Source of the DNA: Chryseobacterium cupriresistens
Lineage (GTDB): Bacteria; Bacteroidota; Bacteroidia; Flavobacteriales; Weeksellaceae
DNA length: 64,000 nt
Assembly: GCF_046614675.1 (NCBI RefSeq)
Contig: NZ_JBKKJT010000001.1
Location: 310,001-374,000, forward strand
Reading direction: 5' to 3'
How positions within the stretch are numbered: the first letter of the stretch is position 1; each line of letters starts with the position of its first letter. The notes under the pieces are model-generated. The model was not told the origin of the DNA. It was given only the letters and a program-made list of their open reading frames with translations, and ran no database searches. The position numbers and the translations under genes were made by a program. Positions 62,716-64,000 of this stretch are shown here, in pieces.

Positions 62716-63426
62716 ATGAATATCACAGTATTTGACGATCTGGAAAAACTGTACAAAAAGGCAGCAGATGCATTTGTTGATCTTTCAAAAAAATCTATTC
62801 AGAAAAAAGACCGTTTTGTGGTGGCATTAAGTGGAGGCTCTTCCCCTAAAGCTATTTTCAAATTATTGGCAACACCGGAATATAAAGAAAAGATAGAGTG
62901 GAATAAAGTCTACTTTTTTTGGGTAGATGAAAGATGGGTTCCTTTAAACGATGATAAGAGCAACTTCCGGATGACAGATGAGGCACTTCTCAGTAAGGTT
63001 ACGGTTGTCCAAAGCCATATCTTTCCTATGTATGCCGAAGGAATAACTCCTGAAGACTATGCAAAAGCTTATGAACAGCAGATAAGAACTGTTCTTGGTG
63101 ATGAGGGTGTTTTTGATTTTATCCTGTTAGGAATGGGAGACGACGGCCATACAGCCTCATTATTTCCAGGTGAAGATGTTTTAAATGAAAAAGACAAATG
63201 GGTATCTGCTTATTATCTTAAGTCTCAGGAAATGTTCAGAATTACATTGACTGCACCCATCATTAATAATGCTGAAAATATTCTGGTTATTGCATTCGGG
63301 GAATCTAAAAAGCATGCACTGAATGAAGTATTGAATGGTGAATATAATCCTTCGTTATATCCAATGCAGCTTATTGAGAAGAAGAATGGATTTCAGTTTT
63401 TTACAGATGAGAAAGCAAAAGGCTAA
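62716..63426 (+). CDS. pgl: 6-phosphogluconolactonase
   Basis: 236 residues, DevB/NagB-like fold. Hydrolyses 6-phosphogluconolactone. Motifs ALSGGSSPKAIFKLL, FFWVDERWVPLNDDKSNFRM, and GMGDDGHTASLFPG. Completes the oxidative branch of the pentose phosphate pathway, giving NADPH and pentose phosphate. Followed by a terminator. Confidence 0.95.
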   Translation: MNITVFDDLEKLYKKAADAFVDLSKKSIQKKDRFVVALSGGSSPKAIFKLLATPEYKEKIEWNKVYFFWVDERWVPLNDDKSNFRMTDEALLSKVTVVQSHIFPMYAEGITPEDYAKAYEQQIRTVLGDEGVFDFILLGMGDDGHTASLFPGEDVLNEKDKWVSAYYLKSQEMFRITLTAPIINNAENILVIAFGESKKHALNEVLNGEYNPSLYPMQLIEKKNGFQFFTDEKAKG

Positions 63427-63447
63427 TACAACTTCAATCTAAAAATA

Positions 63448-63471
63448 AGAGACTGTCCTTGGACAGTCTCT
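63448..63471 (+). terminator. Terminator of the gnd-zwf-pgl operon
   Basis: Perfect 11-base arms AGAGACTGTCC and GGACAGTCTCT with a two-base loop, 21 bases past the stop; only a short T-rich tail (TCTTCAT). Confidence 0.75.
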
Positions 63472-63544
63472 CTTCATATCAACTATTCTAATACCGGATT
63501 CCCGGTATATACAATTTTCTGTAGGTTAAACTAAAATAAGTTTT

Positions 63545-63676
63545 TAAATGAAAAACAGCACCATTAGAGAACTCATGATGCTGCTGCATTTAATGTTTTT
63601 ACCTTAGTTGCTTTTTGTTCGAAACTTTTAATTTTTCAACTCAATTAGTGTTTCTATATAAAAATGGTTATTAGTT
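63545..63676 (-). ncRNA. Candidate non-coding RNA, copy 1
   Basis: On the minus strand a TATATTTG box (63682-63689) is followed by AACTAATAACCAT, then ACTAATTGAGTTG, and about 120 bases on by a hairpin CAGCATCAT/ATGGTGCTG with a TTTTT tail (63556-63583). No open frame of note. The same opening and closing elements recur in copy 2, which argues for a conserved RNA or leader. Expression is inferred. Confidence 0.5.
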
Positions 63677-63844
63677 TGAAGCAAATATACAAAATAAGAC
63701 ACTTGTAAGTGTCTAACATGAAAAAAAATATAAAAAAAAATTATCAACAGTCTGGTAACGTGAAAAAAACCTTTATTAAAAGGACTTGTATGAGGTCATG
63801 AAATTTAAAAAAATCAAGCCTTAACTGATCAAAAACTAAAAAAA

Positions 63845-64000
63845 TACCCTTATTAATCAAAAACAGCATCATTTATATAATGTTTTACCCCAGTAATGGA
63901 ATAGTAAAATATTTATACTGAGGTAACTAACGGTGCAATCTAATCACTCTCAATCTCACAACTCTGATTGTCTGTTTATATAAAATGGTTATTAGTTAAT
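63845..64000 (-). ncRNA. Candidate non-coding RNA, copy 2, runs to window edge
   Basis: The minus strand has AACTAATAACCATTTTATATA near the edge (63977-63997), AGAGTTG 19 bases on, an inner hairpin ACCTCAGTA/TACTGGGGT (63887-63924), and ends AATGATGCTGTTTTTGATTA, matching the end of copy 1. The promoter would lie beyond the window. Spacing between the two copies is 321 bases. Confidence 0.45.

Noticed and set aside
1..64000. tRNA, rRNA or replication origin
   Set aside because: I found no cloverleaf with conserved arms, no rRNA sequence and no DnaA-box cluster while reading both strands; a dedicated scan would be more reliable.

Overview
The window looks like chromosome of a Chryseobacterium-type flavobacterium (Bacteroidota, Weeksellaceae). 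The DNA is AT-rich. Promoter-like boxes follow the Bacteroidota TAnnTTTG form. Several secreted proteins carry type IX secretion (T9SS) C-terminal signals. Many genes resemble families I know from Chryseobacterium: secreted proteins beginning QVGINTTTP, membrane TPR/LuxR regulators, and small paired HTH genes. No database search was possible, so all family calls come from reading motifs.

Layout. 0-16.5 kb is a patchwork of QVGINT-type secreted proteins (1, 9.3 and 14.3 kb), a single-module NRPS-like carboxylate reductase (2.3-5.4 kb), two membrane-anchored LuxR-type regulators, decayed genes (7.2, 10.9 and 11.7 kb) and about 2 kb without intact genes. That gene-free stretch holds an unusual run of terminator-like hairpins. 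15.65-16.43 kb is an overlapping pair of small HTH genes.

16.8-26.1 kb is the most striking block and my candidate for an undescribed system. Six paralogous secreted subunit genes lie in a row, with a 774-bp exact-period tandem duplication among them. They are followed by a PapD-like periplasmic chaperone, a 934-residue outer-membrane barrel in the usher position, and a three-domain protein whose last domain aligns with the subunits. I read this as a chaperone/usher-like surface polymer with a tip protein, using an outer-membrane translocon I do not recognise as FimD-type. Four copies of a promoter cassette with TGTAGT/ACTACA palindromes precede subunit genes. A soluble histidine kinase/response regulator pair lies just downstream, beyond a dead IS5-type transposase.

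28.4-32.4 kb holds two tandem class I terpene synthases, with a Crp-type regulator and an NAD(P)-dependent epimerase/reductase divergent from them. 32.4-39.6 kb holds gene remnants, another Crp-type regulator, an XRE/pentapeptide-repeat fusion, another QVGVNT protein, a response regulator beside a truncated sensor, small membrane proteins and a second HTH pair whose first gene is broken.

39.9-48.1 kb is more ordinary: secreted proteins, an Omp85-type protein, Ohr, an epoxide hydrolase, and two short-chain dehydrogenases with TetR and HxlR regulators. 48.3-57.9 kb encodes T9SS cargo (SGNH hydrolase, reprolysin-like metalloprotease, large adhesin) with another TPR/LuxR regulator and a triple hairpin repeat. 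59.8-63.4 kb is the oxidative pentose phosphate operon gnd-zwf-pgl. The last 500 bases hold two related non-coding units on the minus strand.
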